DNA of 37,034 bases from Candidatus Hydrothermarchaeum profundi (GCA_002011125.2 MTMF02000018.1:1-37034); one strand, 5' to 3'. Shown: positions 31,091 to 37,034, numbered from the stretch's first letter. Notes: generated by a model not told the origin, from the sequence alone. Translations and numbers: made by a program.

Positions 31091-31847
31091 TATCACCACC
31101 TACAAACATCTTAACCAGTAATTTATCTACCTCCTTTATCCTAGCATACACATCTTTACCCCTATTCTTTCTTATTATCCCGTACCACCTCTTCTCATTA
31201 TTGCTTATCTCAACTCCCATATCTATGATAGTATCGAACTTCCTGAAAACCGAACTCTCTAATCTTTCCCTTGTCTTAGTATCACCTATCGGATGACTAG
31301 TACATATAAAATTGTATCCCAAATCTACCATATCGTATATAACTTTCAGCAAATCATCGTATAACTTATTATACGACTGCCACGGCAGTGTAAACGTATC
31401 ACTATCCGTTATATTAAACACTTTCTCTCCTATAACATAGTAGCCCTGTGAAATAAACTTACCCTCAAGATACCTCCTATGTAGCTCCATCACCTCGTTA
31501 ACACTATCAAGTACAATCAGGTCAGCATCACTCTTTATAACTTTCTTATAAGCCTGTCTAAACCCACCTCTATACATTCCGTCATCCACTTTCTCTACCT
31601 TACCATCATACCTTGGAGTTATTACCATCGTAATATTAGCTAACGACTCATCACTAATCTTTCCTGACTCATACAACGCAATTATCTCCTTCTGAGTACC
31701 ATACTCAGGGTCAATATATATTACCTTATCTCCTCTCTCTGAACATTTAGATGCTACCATCAAAGCACAATGAGTCTTCCCAGTACCTGTATCTCCTCTC
31801 AACAACACCTTATACTTCAACTGCCTTCGTATCGAATCAATTTTCAT
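31077..31847 (-). CDS. RecA-fold ATPase, Sak4-like recombinase (256 aa)
   Basis: Walker A GDTGTGKT at 18-25 and Walker B LIVLDS at ~109-114, followed by FICTSHP (sensor-like), in the length range of phage Sak4/AAA_24 recombinases that anneal ssDNA and work with an SSB. An SSB-like gene and a Cas4-like nuclease are present, completing a recombination set. GGAGGTATTAG precedes ATG 31847. Confidence 0.88.
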   Translation of the reverse strand: MKIDSIRRQLKYKVLLRGDTGTGKTHCALMVASKCSERGDKVIYIDPEYGTQKEIIALYESGKISDESLANITMVITPRYDGKVEKVDDGMYRGGFRQAYKKVIKSDADLIVLDSVNEVMELHRRYLEGKFISQGYYVIGEKVFNITDSDTFTLPWQSYNKLYDDLLKVIYDMVDLGYNFICTSHPIGDTKTRERLESSVFRKFDTIIDMGVEISNNEKRWYGIIRKNRGKDVYARIKEVDKLLVKMFVGGDSGSE

Positions 31848-31929
31848 CTAATACCTCCAACAGCTCATAATTACTAGCATAATTCCATCTCCAAACTTCT
31901 AACACTTCATCACACTTACACTTATTCAT
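31837..31929 (-). CDS. 30-aa peptide between ATPase and upstream gene
   Basis: MNKCKCDEVLEVWRWNYASN..., Cys-Lys-Cys start, overlapping the ends of both neighbours (ATGAATAA junction) with GGATGTG upstream. Fills an otherwise empty 74-nt gap. Possibly real, possibly chance. Confidence 0.45.
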   Translation of the reverse strand: MNKCKCDEVLEVWRWNYASNYELLEVLDEN

Positions 31930-32317
31930 ATGCAACACATCCTAACGTCTTCATTAACATAAGTCTATATCCACTTGGAGTCAGACTAGGACTTCTTTCA
32001 GAATACCTAACAAACATCCTAAATGCCTCATCTTCATCACTAGTTATAGTGCACAAAAACGGCAAACTCGGACCAGTAGGTGGTATCCATACCAGCATAT
32101 ACTTGTACACCACATCGTCAACTGCAATCTTTTTAGTACTTTTAGCACTCTCAATATCTACATAACCCTCAAGTATCTCCTCTAACCTAAGTATCATCTC
32201 TACAACCTGTCTCAACGCCTCAGGACCGCGACTCTCTAAAACTTTACCCATAGCATCATAGTTATCTGCAAAACTTCTCCTAGTATCAAACATACCTCCA
32301 CTCCATTCAACTTTCAT
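31922..32317 (-). CDS. Hypothetical protein (131 aa)
   Basis: ATG 32317 (MKVEWSGGMFDTR) with GGGGTGAT; the frame is open further upstream, but that part is the structured leader. Helical middle, aromatic-rich C-terminus (WIPPTGPSLPF). Its ribosome-binding site is partly paired in the proposed leader structure. Function is unknown. Confidence 0.7.
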   Translation of the reverse strand: MKVEWSGGMFDTRRSFADNYDAMGKVLESRGPEALRQVVEMILRLEEILEGYVDIESAKSTKKIAVDDVVYKYMLVWIPPTGPSLPFLCTITSDEDEAFRMFVRYSERSPSLTPSGYRLMLMKTLGCVAYE

Positions 32318-32319
32318 AT

Positions 32320-32411
32320 TATCACCCCATACCGCATGGGCAGCAGAAAAGGCACGGAGGGTGAATAAGTATGTATGGCACAATTCAACTGCCCATGTAT
32401 CGGCGGGTATA
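32320..32411 (-). promoter_or_regulatory. Structured 5' leader pairing with the ribosome-binding site
   Basis: On the minus strand UAUACCC pairs with GGGGUGAUA (the Shine-Dalgarno of the 131-aa gene), AUAC with GUAU, and AUGGGCAG with CUGCCCAU across a 45-nt loop. The element is GC-rich and non-coding. Such a fold would hide the ribosome-binding site until disrupted, as in riboswitches, thermosensors or protein-controlled leaders. Confidence 0.65.
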
Positions 32412-32420
32412 AAAAATAAA

Positions 32421-32440
32421 AGTCCAGCATTAGCTGGACT
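32421..32440 (-). terminator. Hairpin with following T tract
   Basis: AGTCCAGC-ATTA... perfect 8-bp stem with a 4-nt loop, overlapping the stop codon of the 99-aa gene, then TTTATTTTTTATA on the minus strand. Looks like an intrinsic terminator (or an attenuator) separating the SSB operon from the downstream structured leader. Confidence 0.7.
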
Positions 32441-32729
32441 TCGGAACTTTCTTAACTGCAATAGCCACTATACCATCTTTCTTGCTGGAAGCAGCTGCCT
32501 TTACCTCAATACCAGCCCTATCACAAGCCTCGACAAGCTTCACTTTAGAGTAGTAGTCCTTGTATTTTATATCGCTACCACTGTGAAACTCCATTATCTC
32601 TTCAAATGTAAAGTGGTATGTCCCGGGGCTGGTTACGTGCTCCTTGACATAGGAAACAAGCCCATCCATATCCCAAGCTCCTCTAGCCTTCAACTCAATT
32701 TTCAATTCGTCAGATACCTTCTTAGGCAT
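32430..32729 (-). CDS. Hypothetical protein following SSB gene (99 aa)
   Basis: MPKKVSDELKIELKARG..., charged helices then a strand pair (GIEVKAAASS...GIVAIAVKK). GGAGGTG lies upstream. It may be a winged-helix-like partner of the SSB, but this is not established. Ends at the terminator hairpin. Confidence 0.75.
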   Translation of the reverse strand: MPKKVSDELKIELKARGAWDMDGLVSYVKEHVTSPGTYHFTFEEIMEFHSGSDIKYKDYYSKVKLVEACDRAGIEVKAAASSKKDGIVAIAVKKVPKSS

Positions 32730-32740
32730 TTATACACCTC

Positions 32741-33247
32741 CTATAGTTCTATATCCAGTTCTTCAGCTTCAACAACACCAGCAAGCTTTTCCTCAATATC
32801 TGGTCTACCGGTGGTCCTATATGTCTTCACTTTCTTACCTCTCTCTCTGTACTCTGCAGGAGCGTCTTTCCACTCAACTCCTGCAATTGTAAACACTCTA
32901 CCTACAAGGTCAGATAAATCATTGAACTCTTTACCGTAGTCTCTCTTCAGTGCCACTACCATTCCCTGAGCAATTGTCTTGCTTATAAATAAATCAAAAT
33001 CGACGTCACTAACTTTACCGTCTTCAACTACATTTACCTTACAAACCCAGCTCTTCTCTATACCTCTCTCCTTCAGAGCATCAGCCTCAATCTTCTGTGG
33101 CTCGCTAGCAATTCTAACTGTCACAGCCTGTCCTATACCGGGCAACTGCAGTCTTCCACCAGCAGACGCCTTAACACTTGCCATCTTATTTAGTTTCTCC
33201 TCATCTCCCAAATCAAACTCCTCAATAAAGTCTTTCAAACCTGCCAT
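32741..33247 (-). CDS. ssb: SSB-like OB-fold protein with acidic tail (168 aa)
   Basis: N-terminal acidic/basic region, an OB-like strand set (AVTVRIASEPQ...), and a short acidic-hydrophobic C-terminus (EAEELDIEL), the architecture of single-stranded DNA-binding proteins whose tail recruits partners. Close to the Sak4-like ATPase and PCNA. GAGGTGAT precedes the ATG. The family assignment is by pattern, not by a strong signature. Confidence 0.7.
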   Translation of the reverse strand: MAGLKDFIEEFDLGDEEKLNKMASVKASAGGRLQLPGIGQAVTVRIASEPQKIEADALKERGIEKSWVCKVNVVEDGKVSDVDFDLFISKTIAQGMVVALKRDYGKEFNDLSDLVGRVFTIAGVEWKDAPAEYRERGKKVKTYRTTGRPDIEEKLAGVVEAEELDIEL

Positions 33248-33259
33248 ACATACATCACC

Positions 33260-33571
33260 TCACTTCACCTGTACTATCCTTTCTATACAGTACCTATCAA
33301 CACCTTTACTACTTAAATATGCACTGACAACACTGAAGACAGCATCGTCCATAGTTCTAAACCCAAGTTCCGCTTTAATCAACGATAGTGCCTGATGCAC
33401 ATCGTCATGAACATGAATCGTCCTAACTGGTTGTCCCCTATTCACCGAAGAATCAAACAACTCTCTCCTAACACCGAAATATTGCACTGCATCCCTGACA
33501 ACATCTGCATACTTCTTTCCAAAAATTCGCATCACCCTGTATGTCGCATCACTCACAACTATAGACTTCAT
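33260..33571 (-). CDS. RHH transcription regulator (103 aa)
   Basis: MKSIVVSDATYRVMRIFGKKYADVV: a strand then two helices in the RHH pattern, repeated after a linker (RTIHVHDDVHQALSLIKAELG), so the protein may contain two tandem RHH units. The start is set at ATG 33571; ATG 33595 is an alternative. The perfect dyad operator at 33575-33593 lies just upstream of ATG 33571, between the two possible starts. Likely autoregulator and, by operator match, controller of the virion operon. Confidence 0.8.
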   Translation of the reverse strand: MKSIVVSDATYRVMRIFGKKYADVVRDAVQYFGVRRELFDSSVNRGQPVRTIHVHDDVHQALSLIKAELGFRTMDDAVFSVVSAYLSSKGVDRYCIERIVQVK

Positions 33572-33574
33572 CCT

Positions 33575-33593
33575 GATATACATCATGTATATC
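33575..33593. promoter_or_regulatory. Perfect 19-bp dyad operator
   Basis: GATATACATCATGTATATC: two 9-bp perfect arms around one base. It lies downstream of the TATA box and just upstream of ATG 33571, the expected position of an autorepressor site. Related dyads are at 18230-18245 and 14987-15006. Confidence 0.75.
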
Positions 33594-33623
33594 ATATATA
33601 TATCTTTTTCGCTTTTGTATTTT

Positions 33624-33629
33624 TATAAA
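33624..33629 (-). promoter_or_regulatory. TATA box of RHH regulator gene
   Basis: ATTTTTATAAAAAT on the minus strand, ~30-50 nt before the possible starts. Confidence 0.55.
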
Positions 33630-33651
33630 AATAATAGAATTATAAATTTCA

Positions 33652-33861
33652 TCACTGACTTTCCTTGCCATTATCTATAACCCATTTCTGTCCACATGAC
33701 GGGCATTCATCAGTCTCAAGCTCAGCATCCTCATGCGATTCATCCATGAAAAATTCAAACCCGCACATACGACACCTTGCAACAACAACGCGTTTCTCAA
33801 ATATCTCAATTCCGACATGCCTAGGCGGTTCAGGAATCTCTCCCGGCAATTTCTTCGCCAT
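33652..33861 (-). CDS. Zinc-ribbon protein (69 aa)
   Basis: MAKKLPGEIPEPPRH... with CRMC and CPSC ~30 residues apart, the second inside DECPSCGQKW (a common archaeal zinc-ribbon form). GGAGGTGAT lies about 10 nt upstream. Small regulatory or nucleic-acid-binding protein. Confidence 0.75.
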   Translation of the reverse strand: MAKKLPGEIPEPPRHVGIEIFEKRVVVARCRMCGFEFFMDESHEDAELETDECPSCGQKWVIDNGKESQ

Positions 33862-33900
33862 TTCCCCATCACCTCCTCATTTTTTCAACAGAATTATAAA

Positions 33901-34170
33901 TCACACATAGTCATCGCACCACCTTGCAATACTTAAAGCGTCCGACGCTATAAGCGTCTTCTTTTTCTTACACCATATCCCCTCAGCAACCCTATACGTA
34001 TAATGCTCACAATAGTCATCTGGTTTCTTCTTTATCTTCACTCCTATACCTCGTCTGCACTCCCTTGCGGTCCTATGATAATACTTACACCCCCAGCACA
34101 CTCCAATAGAGTGATATACAAACTTGCTCCCATATCTGCACATAGCACAACTCTTTCTCTCGTCATCCAT
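33901..34170 (-). CDS. Cys-rich protein (89 aa)
   Basis: Eight or so Cys (CAMC, CWGC, C, C, C, C) with His and a basic middle: probably two zinc sites. GGTGGTGAG lies 6 nt upstream. Function is unknown. Confidence 0.75.
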   Translation of the reverse strand: MDDERKSCAMCRYGSKFVYHSIGVCWGCKYYHRTARECRRGIGVKIKKKPDDYCEHYTYRVAEGIWCKKKKTLIASDALSIARWCDDYV

Positions 34171-34314
34171 TCACTCACCACCTCTAACCAACCTACATTT
34201 CAAGCATTCAACTGGGTCTATCTCTCTCCACCCGCAACATACAACAGCTCTACCATCGTAATTTCTTCCAACCCTAGCCGAACACCACGGCAAATCTTTT
34301 AACTTAACGCTCAC
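34171..34314 (-). CDS. Small Cys-rich protein (47 aa)
   Basis: GTG start after GGTGATAAAA. MSVKLKDLPWCSARVG..., with C, CC, C and CLKC patterns. Ends GGE with the site of the next gene. Overlaps the upstream gene by 11 nt. Probable zinc-binding microprotein. Confidence 0.65.
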   Translation of the reverse strand: MSVKLKDLPWCSARVGRNYDGRAVVCCGWREIDPVECLKCRLVRGGE

Positions 34315-34711
34315 TTTTATCACCTTTATACAAAACTACATCTAGTATAACTCCCTTTAACTTATCCATCTCACTATCATGCCTCTCACTCAACAAACGC
34401 TCAGCTTTATCTAGTACAAAGTCTATATCCTCTCTAGCCCTCTCATGTAACCAATTAATCATTTCCTCATCATTCCAATTTTCCTGATTTAAATGCATCG
34501 TATCCTCCCAAAGCCAATCATCATGTAACCTTAGTCTATGCAACACCTCGTTAACACGCTTAAATACCTCAGCATCTCTAACATACTCAAGAACATAATG
34601 TCTACCAATTTTATTCATCGCCTCACCAAAATGCTTCTTATGGTCTACACAAGCAATCTCATAAGGCACTCCCCTATAAGTATACCTCTTTCTCCAAACT
34701 TCAGACGACAT
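34304..34711 (-). CDS. Hypothetical protein (135 aa)
   Basis: ATG 34711 (MSSEVWRKRYTY), with ATG 34714 and a GTG alternative; GGAGGTGAT lies upstream. A beta N-terminus (YTYRGVPYEIACVD), then long charged helices. No known domain. Confidence 0.7.
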   Translation of the reverse strand: MSSEVWRKRYTYRGVPYEIACVDHKKHFGEAMNKIGRHYVLEYVRDAEVFKRVNEVLHRLRLHDDWLWEDTMHLNQENWNDEEMINWLHERAREDIDFVLDKAERLLSERHDSEMDKLKGVILDVVLYKGDKSER

Positions 34712-34958
34712 CATTATCACCTCCTACCAACTCATAATCAGCCAACTCTTTTCCAATCATATATACCTTGTCATAATGCGGTAAGTAATACAACCCTGCA
34801 CCAATGCGTTTACCATCATCTGAATCTACTATGTACACCTCCTTATCTCCATCAAAGTAAGGCATAAAAGCTTCATCTACTATATTCACTAACTCTATTA
34901 CTACCCAGACCTCTCCGTATGCTAACACTCTATCTCCTATCCTAAACCTATGATTCAT
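34701..34958 (-). CDS. Hypothetical SH3/KOW-like protein (85 aa)
   Basis: MNHRFRIGDRVLAYGEVWVV: GDRV followed by alternating strands resembles the small SH3-like beta barrels of KOW-type proteins, as a weak guess. GTGAGGT lies upstream. Overlaps its neighbours by a few nt. Confidence 0.7.
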   Translation of the reverse strand: MNHRFRIGDRVLAYGEVWVVIELVNIVDEAFMPYFDGDKEVYIVDSDDGKRIGAGLYYLPHYDKVYMIGKELADYELVGGDNDVV

Positions 34959-35437
34959 ACCTCACACTCCGTTACCTTATACTCTCTGCATTCATAGTCT
35001 TCATATACACCAAGCGCCTTCAACACATTAATAACTCTTTTAACCCTATCACGGTGTAACTCTTTTATATCCACTTTATTAAACATTGCATCCCACTTAT
35101 CAGTTCTTACTCTAACAATAGCTTTTTCACCATCAAAAACATAGCACCAAACTTCGTCAATCTCAACGCTCCAACTATCATACTTCTCAACACTGCTAAT
35201 CACCTCTATATCATACTCTAAACCACGTACATATTTAGTCAATTCATCCAGCAACTCCTCTATTTCAACCAGTGGAGTAGTCCTAAATACCTCCTCATCT
35301 TCAAAATACACAACAAGCTCTTTATCATGTATAATACTCTTCGGTATACCAAGTCTCTTAAATAACTCTTCTCTATCTATACTTATACTTATTTTAGTTT
35401 CTATCTCATCCAATACATCCTTAACTCCAACTTCCAT
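34955..35437 (-). CDS. Hypothetical protein (160 aa)
   Basis: MEVGVKDVLDEIETK..., mixed alpha/beta, very acidic, Val/Ile/Asp/Glu-rich. AGGTGGAAGAGG precedes the ATG. No motif recognised. Confidence 0.75.
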   Translation of the reverse strand: MEVGVKDVLDEIETKISISIDREELFKRLGIPKSIIHDKELVVYFEDEEVFRTTPLVEIEELLDELTKYVRGLEYDIEVISSVEKYDSWSVEIDEVWCYVFDGEKAIVRVRTDKWDAMFNKVDIKELHRDRVKRVINVLKALGVYEDYECREYKVTECEV

Positions 35438-35529
35438 TCCTCTTCCACCTCCTTAACTTTCTTTACAATTTCTCTTCTCATCTCCTCAGTAATTGGAGGA
35501 GCTTTAAAATACTCAATATTGAACTTCAA
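35401..35529 (-). CDS. Small basic/acidic helical protein (42 aa)
   Basis: TTG start (MKFNIEYFKAPPIT) with GGAGG about 8 nt upstream. A charged helix ending LRMYWMR; 37-nt overlap with the downstream gene. Fills an otherwise 88-nt gap. Confidence 0.6.
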   Translation of the reverse strand: MKFNIEYFKAPPITEEMRREIVKKVKEVEEEWKLELRMYWMR

Positions 35530-35645
35530 AAACCGGACCTCCTCAGCAGTTCCCTTATAACGTCATCAATAGAAGTCATCCTCCATATAACCTTCAACTT
35601 CGTTAAATCCTTATGTACTTCATCGCTCAACCTTACTGTTTTCAT
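35526..35645 (-). CDS. Short RHH-type protein (39 aa)
   Basis: MKTVRLSDEVHKDLTKL...DDVIRELL is the full RHH pattern (strand-helix-helix) at minimal length. ATG 35645 has GGTGAT 5 nt upstream; the longer upstream frame lacks RHH character. Antitoxin- or repressor-like DNA-binding protein; no toxin gene is obvious beside it. Confidence 0.75.
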   Translation of the reverse strand: MKTVRLSDEVHKDLTKLKVIWRMTSIDDVIRELLRRSGF

Positions 35646-35751
35646 TTCTATCACCGTCCAAAAATCCATTAACATATCCATTAATCCAAGCCCTAAGCTC
35701 ATCAAATCCCATAGGCTCACTGTAAACATCTACACCTGCACTAGTATACAT
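35620..35751 (-). CDS. Overlapping 43-aa ORF
   Basis: MYTSAGVDVYSEPMGFDELR..., a soluble, codon-consistent frame bridging the 24-aa and RHH genes and overlapping each. Its ribosome-binding site is weak (GTGGGAC). Real only if the overlap is tolerated. Confidence 0.45.
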   Translation of the reverse strand: MYTSAGVDVYSEPMGFDELRAWINGYVNGFLDGDRNENSKVER

Positions 35752-35804
35752 GTCCCACGCCAGTACTTACATCCAGAAAAAACGCAAACCGCTTTATCAG
35801 TCAT
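35730..35804 (-). CDS. 24-aa Cys-containing peptide
   Basis: MTDKAVCVFSGCKYWRGTC..., three Cys; GGTGAT and ATGA coupling to the upstream zinc gene support translation. Its 3' part overlaps the 43-aa ORF. Confidence 0.45.
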   Translation of the reverse strand: MTDKAVCVFSGCKYWRGTCILVQV

Positions 35805-35926
35805 TCTCCATCACCAACCTCATAAGTAATTGGCTCACATTCGATACCACAATTAGGACACAAGCCTAGGACCGCATCCTCTGACTCCCATCCACAGCTT
35901 GGACATCGACCATAATTACCAGTCAT
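35801..35926 (-). CDS. Zinc-ribbon microprotein (41 aa)
   Basis: MTGNYGRCPSCGWES...LCPNCGIEC: CPSC and CPNC 15-20 residues apart form a compact zinc ribbon. GGGTGAC lies 6 nt upstream. Probable small regulatory or nucleic-acid-binding protein. Confidence 0.7.
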   Translation of the reverse strand: MTGNYGRCPSCGWESEDAVLGLCPNCGIECEPITYEVGDGE

Positions 35927-36159
35927 TCTCTGTCACCCAAAAAAGGTATCATATCATATATCCTATCCAACTCAAAACTCAGACCCACTAAAAATATCCT
36001 AACTTTCTCATCTCTGCACACATGAACCATGTCATTTATAGCATCTATTAGTATTCTTATCTCCTCAGCAACAACATCATTATCCCTAGCAATAGACTTC
36101 AACCTCTTATACGCTGACCACATTCTTTCAATCCTACTTTTGTCCATTTCTTCACTCAT
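35923..36159 (-). CDS. Hypothetical helical protein (78 aa)
   Basis: ATG 36159 (MSEEMDKSRIERM) is chosen over 36168 because GGAGG directly abuts the latter. All-helical, amphipathic. Its leader contains the hairpins at 36159-36218, with the Shine-Dalgarno in the internal loop. Function is unknown; control of its translation is likely. Confidence 0.7.
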   Translation of the reverse strand: MSEEMDKSRIERMWSAYKRLKSIARDNDVVAEEIRILIDAINDMVHVCRDEKVRIFLVGLSFELDRIYDMIPFLGDRE

Positions 36160-36218
36160 TTTTCTCATCCTCCTGTAGCCTGAGCATCTACTCAGGCTAT
36201 ATCAGTGAATGAGAAAAA
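36159..36218 (-). promoter_or_regulatory. Nested-hairpin leader around the ribosome-binding site
   Basis: Outer 10-bp arms (UUUUUCUCAU with AUGAGAAAAA) enclose an inner perfect 9-bp stem, UAGCCUGAG/CUCAGGCUA, with a 6-nt loop. CAGGAGG lies between the two 3' arms, and the outer 3' arm ends at the start codon. The fold could mask the site (thermosensor or protein-controlled). Confidence 0.75.
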
Positions 36219-36247
36219 CATATACAACAAAAAATATAAAAAAATAT

Positions 36248-36670
36248 TTATTCAATTATTTCAACTTTGTAACCATGTTTCTCAAGGTATGCTATCATTG
36301 CCTCTGACTTCCAGCTAACTTGCTTTCCATAGACTTCTTGAAACACTGTCTTTAATGAACCATTAACCACATTTCCATTTTTGTCTTTAACAACATATTT
36401 CTTTCGTCCGCCACCTGTTGAATTTCTCCGAGTCCTAAATAATGTATCTCTTATAAATTCTGGAATATCATTAAGTTCGTTTTCTCTCTTCTCTTTCAAT
36501 GTCCTAATTTTCTCCTGTAATTTCTGAATCTCTGAATCAATTTTCTTTACTGATTTTATTTTCTGCTCAATGTCATCAATGCTAACATTATTTTTAGCCA
36601 TCTCTACGAGATGGCTTAATGTCAATCCCAATTTTTCCGCTTTCTCTAATGTTTTTATATCTATCTCCAT
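36248..36670 (-). CDS. Coiled-coil putative DNA-binding protein (140 aa)
   Basis: ATG 36670 (MEIDIKTLEKAEK) is favoured by GTGAT upstream and the TATA box at 36730; ATG 36685 is possible. Helical start, coiled coil (~45-75), then GGGRKKYVVKDKNG and a C-terminal domain ending YLEKHGYKVEIIE. The coiled coil plus basic Gly-rich domain recalls H-NS-like layout, with no sequence proof. First gene at the right end, behind the tandem repeats: candidate early regulator or initiator. Confidence 0.75.
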   Translation of the reverse strand: MEIDIKTLEKAEKLGLTLSHLVEMAKNNVSIDDIEQKIKSVKKIDSEIQKLQEKIRTLKEKRENELNDIPEFIRDTLFRTRRNSTGGGRKKYVVKDKNGNVVNGSLKTVFQEVYGKQVSWKSEAMIAYLEKHGYKVEIIE

Positions 36671-36725
36671 TTTATCACACTCCATTTTTTTATCTTCATT
36701 AATATGTTGGTCCCATCCGAAACAA

Positions 36726-36733
36726 TATATAAA
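36726..36733 (-). promoter_or_regulatory. TATA box of right-end early promoter
   Basis: TTTATATA on the minus strand; expected initiation near 36705, giving a 20-35-nt leader for ATG 36670/36685. Confidence 0.55.
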
Positions 36734-36761
36734 TGTTTCCAACGTTATGTTTTTATCTGAA

Positions 36762-36845
36762 ATGTCTATAACATAGATTTATATGTCTATAACATAGAAT
36801 TACACATAAATAACATAAAATTACATGTCTATAGTACAAATAATT
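36762..36845. repeat. Four 21-bp-period degenerate repeats at right end
   Basis: Copies start at 36762, 36783, 36804 and 36825, core ATGTCTATAACATAGA; each intact core contains the dyad ATGT-CTATA-ACAT. Copies 1 and 2 match in 16 of 16 core bases; copies 3 and 4 drift. Two helical turns per repeat put all dyads on one DNA face, as expected for cooperative protein binding. Immediately upstream of the early promoter. Confidence 0.75.
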
Positions 36846-37019
36846 AAAAATAAGCTTCTCTATATCCAATAAATTAAATATCTATAACACATTATTAATA
36901 CTATCTATAAAACATCTCAAATATTTCACGCTGTTAAATCTTTCTTAATATAAAACTATCAAAATATTCATATTCCATAAAATAAAAAGATATAAGATTT
37001 TTTATAAGATTATTTTTAT
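36846..37019. other. AT-rich right terminal region
   Basis: Non-coding, with further weak TCTATAA-like copies (36880-36910) and no TATA-led ORF. Likely terminus or origin-proximal DNA. Confidence 0.5.
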
Positions 37020-37034
37020 AAAAAAAAAAAAAAG
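37020..37034. repeat. Right terminal homopolymer cap
   Basis: 14 A then G at the end, the inverted counterpart of the left C-T13 cap. See the left-end entry. Confidence 0.6.

Noticed and set aside
33675-33872. 65-aa minus-strand ORF overlapping the zinc-ribbon gene
   Set aside because: Out-of-frame shadow of the zinc-ribbon gene, rich in Leu/Arg/Met.

Overview
The window looks like the complete, or nearly complete, linear genome of a double-stranded DNA virus of an archaeon. The archaeal signs are: strong Shine-Dalgarno sites of the GGAGGTGAT type (complementary to the archaeal 16S 3' end) before most genes; TATA-box promoters; a PCNA-type sliding clamp; an XPD/Rad3-like helicase; a Cas4-like nuclease; and ribbon-helix-helix (RHH) and AbrB-type regulators. 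The viral signs are a long block of beta-rich virion and fibre proteins, a Sak4-like RecA-fold ATPase, dozens of very small ORFs, and no rRNA, tRNA or metabolic genes. The host lineage cannot be fixed from sequence alone. The Shine-Dalgarno-led genes and AT-rich composition fit a euryarchaeal host (methanogen, ANME or Archaeoglobi-like) better than Sulfolobales. Essentially every supported gene lies on the minus strand, so transcription runs from right to left, and both 5' ends begin with C followed by 13-14 T.

Layout in transcription order (right to left). (1) 36.85-36.67 kb: AT-rich terminus with a 21-bp-period repeat array and a TATA box before a coiled-coil putative DNA-binding protein. 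(2) 36.2-33.3 kb: small early-type genes, many Cys-rich (zinc) and RHH, ending with an RHH regulator whose start overlaps a perfect dyad operator. (3) 33.2-22 kb: DNA metabolism. This holds an SSB-like protein, a Sak4/RecA-like ATPase, PCNA, an AbrB-type regulator behind an iteron/dyad element, an XPD-like Fe-S helicase, a duplicated zinc/membrane gene pair, a Cas4-like nuclease and a D12-class adenine methyltransferase. No DNA polymerase or primase is evident. (4) 21.5-16 kb: hypothetical proteins, a membrane-anchored transglutaminase-fold protein, small membrane peptides, a second RHH gene, and a 239-nt dual-coding overlap. (5) 15-6.5 kb: the virion operon, behind its own promoter and a dyad like the RHH operator. 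It encodes a helical candidate capsid protein, a glycine-rich hydrophobic protein, a beta-rich candidate capsid protein, many beta-sandwich proteins and three tandem LamG-like paralogues. (6) 6.5-2.4 kb: membrane proteins, namely an HExxH metalloprotease, a small multi-TM protein, and four proteins with one C-terminal TM segment. (7) 2.4 kb to the left end: tiny genes, five of which share the N-terminus M-(G/S)-F-M, plus a second transglutaminase-fold protein.

No terminase, portal, HK97 capsid protein or FtsK/HerA packaging ATPase is recognisable. Together with the linear form, the homopolymer-capped ends, the absence of a polymerase and the fibre proteins, this is most like archaeal filamentous/rod viruses (Adnaviria), but that placement is inference. 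The most interesting non-coding signals are a shared dyad linking RHH genes to the virion operon; three structured regions just upstream of ribosome-binding sites, one of which is a 160-nt GC-rich RNA with a 24-bp interrupted helix; and two tandem-repeat/dyad arrays that could be origins or operators.
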